DNA of 64,000 nt from Stratiolaelaps scimitus (GCA_019614645.1 JABWDB010000014.1:1302001-1366000), one strand, 5' to 3'. Numbered from the stretch's first letter, positions 50,230 through 62,871 are shown. Numbers and translations are program-made. The notes: generated by a model from the sequence alone, not told the origin.

Positions 50230-50654
50230 AATAACTTCATTGGCAAATATGAAAATAAATACCGCATCGATTCGTATGTCCGCTGCTGGCTTCGAACCTA
50301 CAGAACACATAGAAAATAATAAAGTTATCATACAATAGGGAGGGATAACTATTCAGCGGATTGTTATTATTTTATGTAGAGCCCTCTTTCCTTTACTTTT
50401 ATTTTGAGATGCATCATGCACAGACACTTGGACGCATTTCAGTAAGAACCTTCCGCAGGACAACAGTTTTGGCACACAGGTCTTGCTAAGCAAAAGGATC
50501 CGAAAAAGATCAGCCTCGCATGTTTTATATATGTATACTATATGAATAAACGTCGTTTTACACGCAAATATGCATTTTTTTCACGTAGTAATACACATAG
50601 AAACCAACCGGAATGGGCGTTATTATAAATGGACAGTCACGGACAAGACCCACA
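50230..50654. other. AT-rich spacer, no gene seen
   Basis: No supported feature apart from the lone box-B-like site at 50288-50298. Confidence 0.45.
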
Positions 50655-50840
50655 GGTAATGGTTTAGTGTAAAGTCTGGTGGCATGGTACCCGGAGGTGC
50701 ACGGGTTCGATCCCCACCGTAGGAAATTTACATTTAGGGGTCCGTCATAGGAAGCAATGTGAAAGTCTGTCTTATGCAGCAATACCGTGGACGCTGAGAA
50801 ATGTTCGCTGAGAATCACCTCGAAAACTGTGAGATAATGC
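50655..50840 (+). mobile_element. SINE family B copy 2
   Basis: Head GGTTTAGTG, CCCGGAGGTGCAC and a perfect box B, GGTTCGATCCC (50704-50714), which also fits a T-arm. At the family's 23-bp spacing it has TTTACATTTAGGGG in place of TTTGCTATTTAAAAG. Then follow GAAGCAATG, GTCTTATGCAG (50769-50779) and CCGTGGACGCTGAG. GAAGCAATG is shared with 58125-58345, and GTCTTATGCAG is shared with 61788-61798. This copy links the 5' and 3' halves of the family. Confidence 0.82.
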
Positions 50841-53800
50841 TTTAGCACTGAACTAGCCTTTCTCGGACTTCCTCGCACAGGCGGCAGCACACACGGAGTG
50901 TTTTCAACATGCAAAATGGCCTAAATCCATTAGATTGATATGGGACATTGGGCCTTTTGTACGGAAGCACTTCAAATGTAAAGATCTATCTGTATAAACG
51001 AGTTTGCCAAGATGACGCGACAGCAAATCCAAGCGAGACGACCACCGACTCGGCCAGGGTTTACCACTTCGATTATATTCACTACACGGTCTCTCCTCTC
51101 TCTCTCCCCCCTTACTTCTTCGCCACTTCTCTCTAAAAATATCGTTGTTTCAACAGGCGCTTTCCGCGAATGGTTCGACCGCTATACACTACCTAGGATT
51201 CGATATACGAACTCGGGCCGCCCCCACAACGACAGGGAAATGTCAAGCGGCGCCCGTGACGGATACTCTCGACTCGGCACGGATGCGGTCGAATGGTCGA
51301 GGCAAGCGCTCACATCGTACGACGTTGGGCTCGGGGGGTATATCCCTGCGGGTTGCCTTACTCGCCGCCATTCTGTCTAGACTGCAAATTAATTAAATCC
51401 ACCTAAGTTACTACCAAGAACGTGCCAGACGGAGTTGCGGGCGTCAAAGCGGTTCAGTTTAAGCAACTGCTAGGATAGTGATCGTGGGACCGGCCGAGCC
51501 TTGACGTAGTGCCTGAGTGGCGAGGGGTTGGCGTGTCGTAATGAAGAACACGAAGCTGAAGCTGATACAAGGACGACTACATCGAGAAAACGGAGTTACG
51601 AATGAATGCTAAATTCAATAAGTGGCCAGCAAAGCTCGATCTATGCAAAGCGATCCATAGGTCCAAAGCGGCACTATATATAATACTATCGCTCGAAGAC
51701 GATGCGGTAGATACCAGCAGCACGTGACAAGCGTATAAGATCTATCTGTGTAGGGGCTTTTATTTAACTAGCACTTCTCTATATATAACTTACTGTATCG
51801 TTGGCTCTGATTTAATTCATTAACTTCAGAGTAATATTCATTCTAGTGTTGTTTGGCACAAAGTCATCTGCAGTCTGCATGAAGGTGTCCACACACACAT
51901 ATCTTAATTACTGAATGACTACGTTAATGAATCCCCTAATGAATGAGTGAAGAGTGACTCCAACTGTTATATGGCATCTGCTATGATCACCGCTGCCACC
52001 GACGCCCCCAGGGCTGGCAGCGCTTTCAATAAGGAACGTCAAATGTTCTCCTGGTGCTGTCAGCTAGCGCGGCCGAAAAGGAGACGGTCAGACTGTGTCA
52101 GATTGTGGGGTTCCCCACTGACAGTCCATAGTTTAAGTATCCGAATGAAATCGCTGGTGGTCACTGAGTTGTCGGATTGGTTGAGTTCTTCGATCGCGAC
52201 TACTATCCAGTTGCAATTGTCTATTCAGTTACTATAGATGTTTGACTTTGACTGTGTGTAGGTGTTGATGTGTTGATCTGAGCACGTGACACACCATAAC
52301 ATTGGAATAATCGCTAACCCAGTTTGACCAACAGCTAGCAATGACACTGCAACGAACTAAATATAATACTGCAGTATGCAGAATGCCGGCTCGCTAAAGA
52401 TGACATACAGAGCCAGGATGATTCACAGGCTACGAAGAAGGTGACAACGAAGAACCGCAATATGAATACCTACGCTAATATGAAGCTACCGCAGATGCGT
52501 CAATAGGGTCAGATCAGAAATCAAGGTGGTGTTTTGTTCTTAGATGCAATGGCTTAATTCGCTTTCTTTCTCTCCCCGCCCGGGTCACTATGCCGGTGAG
52601 GATTCTGGCAGCCGCCGGGCGTATGCATGGGCAACAACGATGTGTCCGCATCTGCGATGGCGGCGGTGGGCGCAGTGGCGGCGACGTTCCTACTGTGGTC
52701 CGCTGGTGTTTTCTACGTGGCGTGGCAGGCTAACTTGGCTCAATAAAGGCGAGAAGGGACGCGACCATCCGAAACCTTGGCCAGTACGACCCCCATGCTA
52801 GGATCACATCTAGCACATCTTCAGGACGACAGTCGTTCGCTTACCAGCAGATTGGACGGAGGTACAGGAAAGGCGGCCAGAGAACGGCAAACGTGATGCC
52901 ACGTCTTAGACACGTAAGTTCAAATTGTAGTGCAATCTACATTGCAACCATCTAGGAAGGGATGGACACGCTTATTGGATACATGACGTCTGTGTTATTC
53001 GCCGAACATGTCGTAAGCAAAGTGCGGATTTGGTGCTTACCTGTTGACATAGGAAATGTTAGTACGTGGCAGAAGAAAGTCTAGGAGGATTGTATCCAGG
53101 ACAAAGCTGGTCTACCGGCAATCTCACACGCAGAAGATTACTGCACTGAAATGTGTCATGTCGTCGTATGCTAACAGGAGGGCAGCGAATTGGCCATTGA
53201 ACGGATAACGGACGGCTTGCGTGATACGCAAACGAATTAGTTATGTGTGCTCGAGTCAGACGTAGATCTGCGATAACACGTTCGCAAGCAGGCAGAGATA
53301 GAGTGAGAGAACACACCCGTCAGTAGTGTCCCCCAGATTACGATGTTAATATGATGTGTAGCCTCGTAATAAATGTGTGGCCTCGTAGGCCTACGGTCAG
53401 CGAAGCCCGCTTTATGTCATAGCATCAAAATGAGGTTTTGGGATTGTTGCCGCTATCGTTCGCCTGTTGTTGTTTTCGAGAAGTCAACAGCCCAGCGGCC
53501 TGTTGGTACGCTTTATCCGAGGGGGGCACTCGAAGTCGTCGTTGTTGTCGTGTGGAACCTGTCTCGGAAAGACGTTTCCCTCGATATGGGCTAGTAGTGG
53601 TGGTGACGCGGTCACAAAGTTCGTGACAGCGAGCCGCAGGCGACGTGGCACTGGCTGTGTGAACGTATCCGATGACAAGATGAATATACGAATATAATCC
53701 TCTGCCTTAGGCACTCGTGTTCGAGAAGCTGCCTTTTCCCCACTTGACCTCTTCATAATGACTACGGGTTTTCGCCTACGATCTACTGCGGCTGGCCGTG

Positions 53801-54108
53801 GTACTCCTCAAAATGGTGTCGCATTTACCAGCGGTTTGCCAACCTTACGGTTCTGAACAAAAAGGGCGAGTAGCTCGATAGCGATGCAGTACATAGTGGG
53901 TAAACCAGGGCCGGGTTTGAGGCTTGGGGGGAGGAGGGACTAAAAGGAACTTTATCGATCAGCGCTACGGTTCCAGGACGGTGAGAAGGGCGCGGCGACA
54001 ATCTGGTCCCTAGGGACAGCGCGACGTACCATGATAGGAGACTTGAGCCTACTTCGGAGGATGTCGTCCGACGTCAGCATCTTACGGTCGACGTTTATCT
54101 GACTGATT
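50841..54108. other. Non-coding stretch, no gene seen
   Basis: Frames of up to 122 codons (51012-51380, plus) have no recognisable domain. GC-rich patches at about 52550-52800 and 53370-53700. Confidence 0.5.
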
Positions 54109-54134
54109 GTGTGTGTGTGTGTGTGTGTGTGTGT
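54109..54134. repeat. (TG)n microsatellite
   Basis: Thirteen TG units. Confidence 0.96.
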
Positions 54135-55844
54135 CGGTGCGGTCATGGCGGAAATAGTGCTTAAACGTGCGCCGTAGAAATATGGTCTGCCAAGCGATCT
54201 TTTTCTATATCGTTATCCGCCGCAATCTCCGATTTCTTCTTTTTTTTTGGTCCACAACGGCTTGTGTCGCCGTGTCCTACAATCATTTTATCGCGCCGTA
54301 AGGAAAACTGGCCGCTGATCGCACAGGATGACGCCATGCAACTACCCTCAGGGTTTCGTTGCTCTATTGCCGCTTGCGGGCCACTTCTACCTCGCATAGT
54401 TAATAGCCAATCTATTATGAAGATCGGCGGCGGAGACGCGCAAGCCAAGAAGAACGAGAAATGAGAGTGGAGCGCTTCCGACGAGAGGAGTCGTGATGGT
54501 GGAGAAATATCTGCCGGTCCGCCTATGTCCCACATTCGCCCCAATCCCTTTATCGCTGTTAGAGAGAACTCAGAGAAATAAGCGTAACTCGCTCGGTTGG
54601 GCACGCTTGTTCGATCCTGCTCGACGTCGAACCGGGCTCAAGCTGGCTGGATATGGGGGATACTCTTCCTTGGTAACCAGCTCCTGGTTCTTCTGCTGCT
54701 TCTCCTTAGGACACGAGAGACGCTGGTCGCTGAGCAGAGACTGCCAGCTCGTCCTCCTGAAGATAGAGGAGAGATCCAGACAGAGAAAAATAGAGAATGA
54801 CGTCTACAGAGCGCGGACAAGGTAGCGGCCTGTCGTGGGAAGAGTAAGCGATGAGAGCGAACGAAAAGAGAATCAAGGGTGAGGGGGCCTGGATGGTGCT
54901 GCAGGAAGAGGGAAGCAACATGATCTAAAAATCCGCCTTCCCGTTTGGGGTCCGCACCCCGTGGTAGGTTTTCCCCCGGTCACCGGCCGGCCGTCGATAG
55001 AAAGAAGCCGTTTTTGTGATCGCTACTTAGGCCCTGATCGTTGATCGCGATCTCCTTCATCTCTGCCCGCCTTAAAGTCCGCTCGGGAGACTACCACCAT
55101 CCAATCACGGTTGGCTAGCGGTGCCGGTTTTAGTAAATGGCCCGCTTGCACATAAACAAGTCCCGGCCCGTCGTAGTCAAAACGATAAGACGCCATTGAT
55201 AAGTAGAGTAAAGTGACCTTCTTGATTGAATAATGGTGATGGATGTCACATCAGAGCGCGACAGAAGAAAGTGTATTAAAATAAGGGAACGAAAGAAAGA
55301 CTGGGGTTTTCGTAGGAAGGGATCAAGTTCTAAGTGATAGCATTCGACGTTCACATGTAAACGATAGTTGTCGACTTTCTATATCCTAACTCAAGGTTCA
55401 CGGCCTCGCTGATTTTGAACATGACTCACTCACTCCGGCGTAGTCGAGTGAGCTTGGAGCTTTGCAAGAACATGCTCACCACAAAGTGAACTAACCACCT
55501 TTCGCAAATATATCATACAGGCAAACCAATGATTCGAAGAACCGTGTTGGCTAGAAGCCAGCGAGGCAATACGTTCTCGTCTTTGATCTAGAAAAGAGAG
55601 ACGGTATGCAAACGTGACGTGTGCTTCTTCTAAAAATCTCATGTCAACAACATTCGTCTTCCAAGTACTACCAAGTGGATGTCACTCAGTGATAAGTTCA
55701 ATACACTCGCGGAGTTCGAGGCGGGGAGGGATTGCAATTCCAATCTCAATGATGAATCACATACGTTCTTTCCTTTGAGGACGCAACGGCGGAGAAACAC
55801 TCCTAGCCACAACCGTGTAAAATCAGCAAAACAACACCAATAGA

Positions 55845-55862
55845 ATATATATATATATATAA
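55845..55862. repeat. (TA)n microsatellite
   Basis: Nine AT units. Confidence 0.93.
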
Positions 55863-57285
55863 TGTATACAATGAATCGACACCAAGTGGTGCTTAGGGAC
55901 AAAAGAAGGGCTGACTCGTAGCCAACAGTTAACGTCCACGGTACAACTGCTTTCGGTATTGTTCCACAAGGCGGACAACCCCTTTTAATTGCTGTGCGTA
56001 GGGGCAGTCCGATGCGAACAATATACTACATTTAGATCGAATCAAAACCGGAAACTCGTCAGCTCTTCCACGGTGACTCGTATCAGGTCAGCAATCGCAA
56101 GCGTTTCACATAGACACAACTAGATATGCATCGTTTCTACCGACCTAAACGACAATCGTCAAGTTGAGCCTTTGGCTACGATCACGTCTTACAGAATTCG
56201 CCGGATCTGCTTAACATCACAGCAACGTTCTTGACCACCCCTTCCTACCAAAAAGATCTCGCCAAATGCGGTTGCTGCGCATTTTCATGGGAATCATGGT
56301 GCTCTTTGCGCTTTTGCAGTGAGTCGCTATTTTTCCAAGGTTCTTCCGGCAGAATATGCTGCTGACACAATGTACGGTTGATACGATCGCAAATTTGTCA
56401 ACGACTCCTTCCTGTACCGTTTCAGTTGAACAGCAGAATAAGTGTTGGATAATTAAATTTCACCAGCGATTCTTTTAACGGAAGGAGTTTCGTTTCAATG
56501 GGAGTTCTGTTGTGTGGACGATCAAAGTTGTACTGACTCGACCAGTTTACGACCAGCATCGCTCAATGACAAAGAATCAGAAAGAAGCTGATCTCTATCG
56601 TAGACGACACACATACACATGCAATACACGCATTTATCTAGATACATAAACCTCTCTATTTATTATTAATTGTAAAACACCCACTATCTCTAGCGTCGTC
56701 TTCTGTTGGACGTTCATCTATTCAAGATCGTATGTTACTGATCCTGTCCTGCGACGTAGTCCATTTTTAGGCTGCAAAGCGAGAGCCTGCAAGAGCCTGC
56801 AACATGAGTGGCATTCTCTTACACCCGGGTGGGCTCTGGCATGCTGGCCCGATACGACACGCTGTTCCTTTGACGAATACGCCCGCCCCGAACTCGATGG
56901 TTCCGCGTGGCAAAATTTCCCAAGAGTTATCTCTGTCTGTTTGTTTGCCACAAAGCGCTTGTCGAAAATCCGCACCAGTAAAAGTACACTTGTTCACTGA
57001 CTGGAGGAACATAAATATTCGTACAAGAGTGTTGACGTTGTTAAAGATAACAGTCTACATGGCATTCACAGAAAAATGTCTGAACTAGTATCTGCGCGAC
57101 TATGCGACATTCGCATGCATGCAGATATAATTATAGTCCATTTAAAAATACCATTAAAATCGCTGTGGCTTTTGTTGCTGTTGCCGTTTAAACAGTATTT
57201 TACGATCGGAACAAAATTAGGCTGAGAAAAGCCACGATCGTAGTCGAGTATCGTCGACTGTTGAAGCGACTGCCGACGTATACCC

Positions 57286-57300
57286 CCACACACACACACA
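57286..57300. repeat. Short (CA)n microsatellite
   Basis: Seven to eight CA units after a CCCC run. Confidence 0.9.
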
Positions 57301-57628
57301 GCAGTAGTAGTACATAGGGTGCCGTATCACTCGACGGTCTACGTCTATGTGAGCCGTCGATACCTGCCGAATCATATGTCATACACAGGCGCACAGCAAG
57401 CGGACAAAATGTATTTGAGTTTGACAAATATTTGAATGCCGATGCGGGCATCTAAAATAGATGAGAAAGCAGCGGACGACTCGATCTCGTGCTGAATTAT
57501 TTGTCTTTGCTAACGGAATCTTGAAATCGCTACTCTATTTTTGATCGGGAACAGCTTTATCGCCTCCTTGGGAGATGGGAAGCAACAAGACGCACCTACG
57601 CCTCAATTAAGTAAAGATCGATTATAGA

Positions 57629-57631
<3 letters not shown>

Positions 57632-57667
<36 letters not shown>
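57632..57667. repeat. (TA)n microsatellite
   Basis: Eighteen uninterrupted AT units. Confidence 0.97.
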
Positions 57668-57669
<2 letters not shown>

Positions 57670-58124
57670 ACGTTAGGAATAAGTAATTATAACGCACACC
57701 CTTTGCGAGAGCAAACACAATTGTAGCTATCAGTTGGGTATAATGGGGGCGATGTGGAATACTTGGCCCGACACGATCCCGTTAGGACGCTAGATTGCAA
57801 AATGCATTTCTGCACTTGAAGTGGAGAGATTTCCTTCGTCAAGTCCCTTCCGAAGCACTGCTACTCAAATGGTCAGCAGCGGTTTTTACTTTCGATCGCA
57901 CATTTGCTTTTTCTTTGGTTTGTCTATCGAAATAGGAACAACGACAATAACAATCACCTTATATCGCTTGAATAAGCCGAGGAGAGAAGGACATATCGGA
58001 AAATTGTAGAAATGATAAATTTCGGTTGGATTTTTGATAATAGAGAAAAAAACGCCTACACGTGGATCTTGCAGACCATTGTAGTACGTGCTAAAGGCTC
58101 GTGTTGTGTAGAGCCTGATTAGAT

Positions 58125-58345
58125 CTAGGCAATGTCGAACCTGGTGGCCTGGTAGTGCATTCGTGTGCGCCTGTCCTACAATCGGATGAGACACGTAGGT
58201 GCACATACGGTTCGATCACCACGGTTGTACATTTGCTATTTAAAAGGGGTTCGTTTTATGAAGCAATGCAGATAGTAATAAAGTAGACTTTAAATGTTGG
58301 CTGTGGGTCAGCCCGGGAAATTAACTTGAGATCCAGACAACTTTA
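58125..58345 (+). mobile_element. SINE family B copy 3
   Basis: A tRNA-like head with box-A-like TGGCCTGGTAGTGCA and box B GGTTCGATCAC (58209-58219). TTTGCTATTTAAAAG lies at 58232-58246, 23 bp from the box B start as in copy 1. It continues with GAAGCAATG (shared with copy 2) and a 3' part reading GACTTTAAATG, then CTGTGGGTCAGCCCGGGAAA, comparable to GACATTAAATGGTAGCTGAG and CTGCCCGGAA at 61828-61855. The longest family B copy in the window. Confidence 0.82.
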
Positions 58346-58620
58346 TATAAATTAGACGCAGCGCTAAGGGGTCAGTTGAACTTCGTGACAGCAAGAACAG
58401 GAACATGTTTATGGAAACCTATACGCTGTAGCTCATATAAGCCTGAAATATTCGAACTGAGCGATATTACAGAGCTATATAGTTAGTCGTGGTTAGTTCG
58501 GAGCTTATTCTGGCGGGGCCGCGCACCTGGATACCCATTTAAGTGGAGCGCTATCGAGTCCCGTAGTTATTATGAACTCCTACAAACTTTTTCCTGATAT
58601 TTTCTCCGTACCTAAATAGT
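58346..58620. other. Spacer with a weak box-B-like site
   Basis: TATCGAGTCCC near 58552, preceded by a GC-rich segment, resembles a decayed tRNA-like head, but there is no partner copy. Otherwise nothing. Confidence 0.3.
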
Positions 58621-58708
58621 ATCGTGTATGAGAATATTTACTATGGTGTGTCGAGCTATATAGGATCGTGTATCAGAATATTTACTATGGTGTATCGAGT
58701 ATCATAAA
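58621..58708. repeat. 44-bp tandem duplication
   Basis: Two 44-bp units, at 58621-58664 and 58665-58708. The first 35 bases match at 33 positions (both share AGAATATTTACTATGGTGT); the last nine diverge. The duplication is local and non-coding. Confidence 0.9.
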
Positions 58709-60395
58709 CGTAACGACTATTTTGAAACTCGCTTTGAACGAGCGATTATCAAATTTCTCCACAGTTATACTGCCAACGATTATATATTGCCATGGTGTGC
58801 GTTGAGTTTTGATAGTGGCATTCTTTATTGCTGATGTGCGTCCCATATTTGCCTCATGTTGGAACTCTAGTCTATTCCGTTTAGTGGATGCCGGCTGAGC
58901 CTACGGTTTTGTTGTCGTAAAAGAACAAAGCTCATAAGCAAATAGTGCAAGGGTCTGCCACCCTTCTAGTTCTACCACAGATGTTGACAAAAGTAGGCTT
59001 CACTGGGCTCGAGCTCGAAAAATTGAGTAAGGTAGCCAGGCCCCCTTAACACAGAACTACCCCTTTCGAAAGTGTTTGCAAAATCGGCTCGACGGCGACC
59101 CCGATATTTGCCCCTGGTCGCTGCCCGTCGGACGAATGTAATCACCAAAAAAACAATCTGAGAAATTGGGCAGCCGCCGATAAACAAATAAACGAATTGC
59201 TCTCGTTTTAGAGACGCCGATAGCTCGGGAGGGCCAAATGGCAGCCTAGGCAATGCTGATGAACAAAGCTACCGTGGTACAAAGCAAAGCTGAAGCAGGT
59301 CCGGGAGCCTTAAATCAACGGGAAATTGGTCACTGACGGCGAACGCCTAGCGATAATTTACACAATGGTTTAGACAACGAATTACGTAGACATTAAATCA
59401 TTAGCCTAATTAACAATTCATTATAAACGCGAATCAAGTGGTTACGTGTACGCCCTGCTATACATTCGTGTCCCAAGAAAATGACATCGTATTTCGGCAA
59501 AAACAGACCTTAGCTAATAGGAAAAAGTGATTTGAAAATAATATTGGTGTTCTCGTTTTAATACGGAGTTTCCGTGTATGAAAAGTGTTGAATAATCCCT
59601 ACTCAACGCCTAAACATCATAGAAGAAAACACAGTCGGGAGTTACTTATGTGAAAAATCAAGGTAACGAAGTCGAGCCACACCATAGAGTGATATCGCCA
59701 GCGCTCTGAGCACGGGGGAGGTCGGTAGACAGTGCACATCCTGCAGTACGACCCGAACTGTGAAATGTTGAATCAGTGATAGGAATGCTGTGTGGCCATA
59801 CAACTATTGCTCGGACAACCATGAGCATCGATTCGAGGGTGGGGCTGGAGCAGTTGAAATTTAAGCATCTTACCTTTGCAACTGGAAGCGGTTGTTCGGA
59901 TTCTGGGCAGCGGTCGCGTTGGGTTGTGATCCCAATCATTTGCTGGAACCTGGCATTTAGCTGTGATACTAAGTTGCGTATGTTTATATTGGGTGGCACT
60001 GCGGCATAGTAGATGACATAATTATTTCCATGGGTGTAATGCAGCTCTATGTTGGTCGTTCTGTCCAGACAGAATTACAGTGACGACTCACCATAGGGAC
60101 AAAAAAAACCTCGGTTGAGACGATACCATGGCTGACATTGTAGTTCATGCTTATGTCAATCATGGTGCCTCTTAGTCAGGATATGTTGTTGTTTCAACAG
60201 AGAAGAACGAAATATGAAAATATGATGCTCTCCAGAAGCACTTTCTATTTTGCCCATTGGCATACGAAGCATTGGGTGGACCAGGACCCCTCACACTCGC
60301 TTTTCTGACCAGCTGTGCTGGAGAGGCTTTGCGTGAAGCCTGGCGACTAGCTGCTCCAACGGCTATTCCTCGTGGTACAAGAATGGCTTCCGTGT
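58709..60395. other. Non-coding stretch, no gene seen
   Basis: Frames of up to 113 codons (59658-59999, minus) with no recognisable domain. Confidence 0.5.
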
Positions 60396-60425
60396 TGGTA
60401 AAATTAAAGGTTTTATTGGTTTGGG
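60396..60425 (-). mobile_element. SINE family A tail fragment
   Basis: Plus strand GGTAAAATTAAAGG then TTTTATTGGTTTG. This matches the reverse complement of the family A terminal segment, without the GCAGCTCC part. It is only about 30 bp, so the call rests on comparison with 31755-31790. Confidence 0.55.
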
Positions 60426-60954
60426 TACACTAACAGCCTTTAGCTATGGGAATGAATCAGACTGGATTGGTTAATGACTCATATGTAATGACACACGGTG
60501 ATGTGCATTTCTCTAAGAAATTGAATGGTAATATCCAAATAAATTATAGTGGCGTTCTATGTTGATGACGAGTTAGCATTTCGGATTCGTTTTTTCTCAG
60601 TTTCATCTGGCCGACAGAAGGGTACCTCACTCCCCGCCCCAGCTTCCACGGGACCATCTTTGAGTGTCATGTAGTGCAATCTTCCAAGCGAATCTCTTTG
60701 AAGAACAAAGAAATTGAGTGGGATTATATCGAGACTATTCAAATTGGATCGATTATGCTTTTTTTTTACCTCGCGCTTATAGTCTCAATGTGATTTGCTA
60801 CGTGATTTTAGTTCTATAAATAGACCTTTTAACAGGGTCGCCAACGCATCAACGGTGAGATTTACCACAATGCGTTCGTTGATTAAGAAAACAACTACCA
60901 ATACACAGATTGCCTTTATATTGTCGGTATTGCACGACATTGTAACTGTCAGAT

Positions 60955-61690
60955 GTGCCAGATGAGAACGGCCGTACAACAAGTCACTTGCAACTTTGGC
61001 CTGTCCCGGAAGTGGCGTCAATCAATGATTGTTTGAGTTGCTCTGTGCCCTTTCCAGCGAACGTTCTTCAAAGCCACGGGGTGCCTGTATCCAACGCTGA
61101 TAGTAGCTCCGGTCCCCTTTGTGTAACCTCAGTCTTATCTAAAGTCCTGGAATCTTTCTGGATGGCGAGGACGGAGGCACTTGTGCGGGACACTCAGGAC
61201 ATGGGTCGCCTTAGAGAAATTGAGGTTGAATTCAGAATGGGTAAGGGTACTTTAGGACCGTCATCGTCAGTTGATATGCCTGTCGGGTTAGCCTGAAACG
61301 AGCGGCAGGCCTCGTTAATAGTCCCTCTCATTGTGGCTGCAGCTTACGGTTCATTCCGCAGTCATCTGCGCCTGCACGCTAACGATATTCTGCTGATAAT
61401 GGAAAAGGATGCCTATAGAGCTGGTAGGCGTCTGAATTCATTTTTGGAACGGTTACAACATTGGTGTTCCGCAACCGATCTTCAACTGAGTCCAGGAAAT
61501 TCTCAAGTTTCCGTGTGGAGTGCCCGTACTTTCCCGGACGTTCGGAGGCTTGCTTTACCACATTCTTTCTTGGAATACGGGTATCTTCTCACAGCTTGAC
61601 GTTTAGTCAAATTCTTGTTTCTTTGGGCCCCATTTTGCGTACGATTTTGCGATTTTGCTGGCATGCGGCACTTGAAAGCTGAGTGAATCT
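60955..61690 (+). mobile_element. Degenerate LINE reverse transcriptase with HAND in place of YADD
   Basis: A plus-strand relic. VTSVLSKVLESFWMARTEAL followed by EFRMGKGT (about 61125-61250) matches the conserved block before the catalytic core. After a stop, HANDILLIME (61375-61404) stands where YADD would be: Tyr and the first catalytic Asp are replaced by His and Asn. WCSATDLQLSPGNSQVSVWS (about 61468-61527) fits motif D, and in another frame FLGIRVSSHSLTFSQIL (about 61568-61620) fits the following LG(V/I) block. Motifs A and B are missing between 61255 and 61330, where the sequence shares GGCAGGCCTCGTTAA with the repeat at 45457. It is non-functional. It is about 1.2 kb upstream of, and in the same orientation as, the LINE-type tail at 62872. 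Confidence 0.88.
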
Positions 61691-61784
61691 TCCTTCAGAG
61701 AGGAGGGAGTTAGTCTTTACATTTCTGCGTGCGACCTTCGTGCTCTTTTGATGCTCAAGTCCGATACAGGCTCGTCAGGGTAAG

Positions 61785-61865
61785 GACGTCTTATGCAGTA
61801 ATGCCGAAAGCAGTGCCGCGGACATTAAATGGTAGCTGAGAGTCTGCCCGGAACACTTATTGATT
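61785..61865 (+). mobile_element. SINE family B, 3' fragment
   Basis: GTCTTATGCAG (61788-61798), AATGCC, then GCGGACATTAAATGGTAGCTGAG and CTGCCCGGAACAC. These correspond to the 3' halves of the copies at 50655 and 58125. A box-B-like GACTCGATTCC at about 61922 could be the start of another head but has no partner. Confidence 0.68.
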
Positions 61866-62591
61866 ATAGGGTTATGACGCACCGTGAGACAAATGCTATT
61901 AGTCCGGTGCTATTGTCCCGAGACTCGATTCCTGGCAGATCTCCAGACTCTGTTATAATTGGGGGGCAGGGATTGTCTGTGGAGTTGGTGCGGTGCAAAA
62001 ACTGGCAATTTCTCCTACATCCTCCCTGTACGATTGTGTACTCCTTCTGAATCACGAGCTGCGCTAATTCGGCCCCGACCGATTCTGGAAAACCGGTAAA
62101 TGTTTTTTGGATCCCTGACCATGTAGAAGTCATACGGAATAAGATAAAGGGTGGACAGATCATAGAGGCCCTCAAGTGTCCCTTGTCAGAACCGTGCCTT
62201 TCACAATGCCTATGCTTGCGATATTTGGTGCTCTCGCTGAAGGGAATGTCATCGCACGTTCATCGCATACTCTGCAAAAAAAAATTATAAAAAACATTGC
62301 AACTTGAAGTAGCTATGACCGAAGTTTTAACTCGTTAGACGGTCCCTTCGTTGTTAGACTGGCTGCCGTTATATCTTCGGGAAAGCAAGCTCCCCAAAGA
62401 GTGGATGGTCTGACGATAACATAGGGGCATATCGTGCTCGTCATAGGCCTTTAGTTCCCAAACGACACCTACCAGAATAATATCCCTTTAGGGAGATCAC
62501 CGAATATTTAGAATCATGTCGGGCCTCTGCTTTCTTTGTAAGCCTCGGTAGGAGCTACAGCTTTGCCTTCTTGAAGGGTTAATGCGACGCT

Positions 62592-62593
<2 letters not shown>
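61866..62593. other. Non-coding stretch, no gene seen
   Basis: Short frames only. An A-run at about 62276-62284. Confidence 0.5.

Positions 62594-62632
<39 letters not shown>
62594..62632. repeat. (TA)n microsatellite
   Basis: Nineteen uninterrupted AT units, the longest pure run in the window. Confidence 0.97.
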
Positions 62633-62636
<4 letters not shown>

Positions 62637-62871
62637 AAGCACGTAAAGTTGTTCACACATCGGGCGTATCGGCTTAGGATTCGACTCATGTAGAATAATG
62701 TTTCGCAAACGCTGACCAGTTGTTCACCAACTAGTCAAGCTCCACATCATAGATCAATTTCTAGTTTGTCGTACAATCATCTATGTATGTAGTTGTAGAG
62801 CCACAAATAATATGGGCGTCGCTCGTACTGAACGCTCGTACTATCCGATTTCATTGCTTCACTTGGAGAAT

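Larger units (their letters stand above)
54135..57631. other. Non-coding stretch, no gene seen
   Basis: A GC-richer segment at 54160-54960 holds frames of up to 147 codons without a recognisable domain. A (TA)n run lies at 55845-55862 and a (CA)n run at 57286-57300. Confidence 0.5.

Noticed and set aside
50288..50298. Second SINE from a perfect minus-strand box B (GGTTCGAAGCC)
   Set aside because: No box A at a proper distance and no partner copy in the window.
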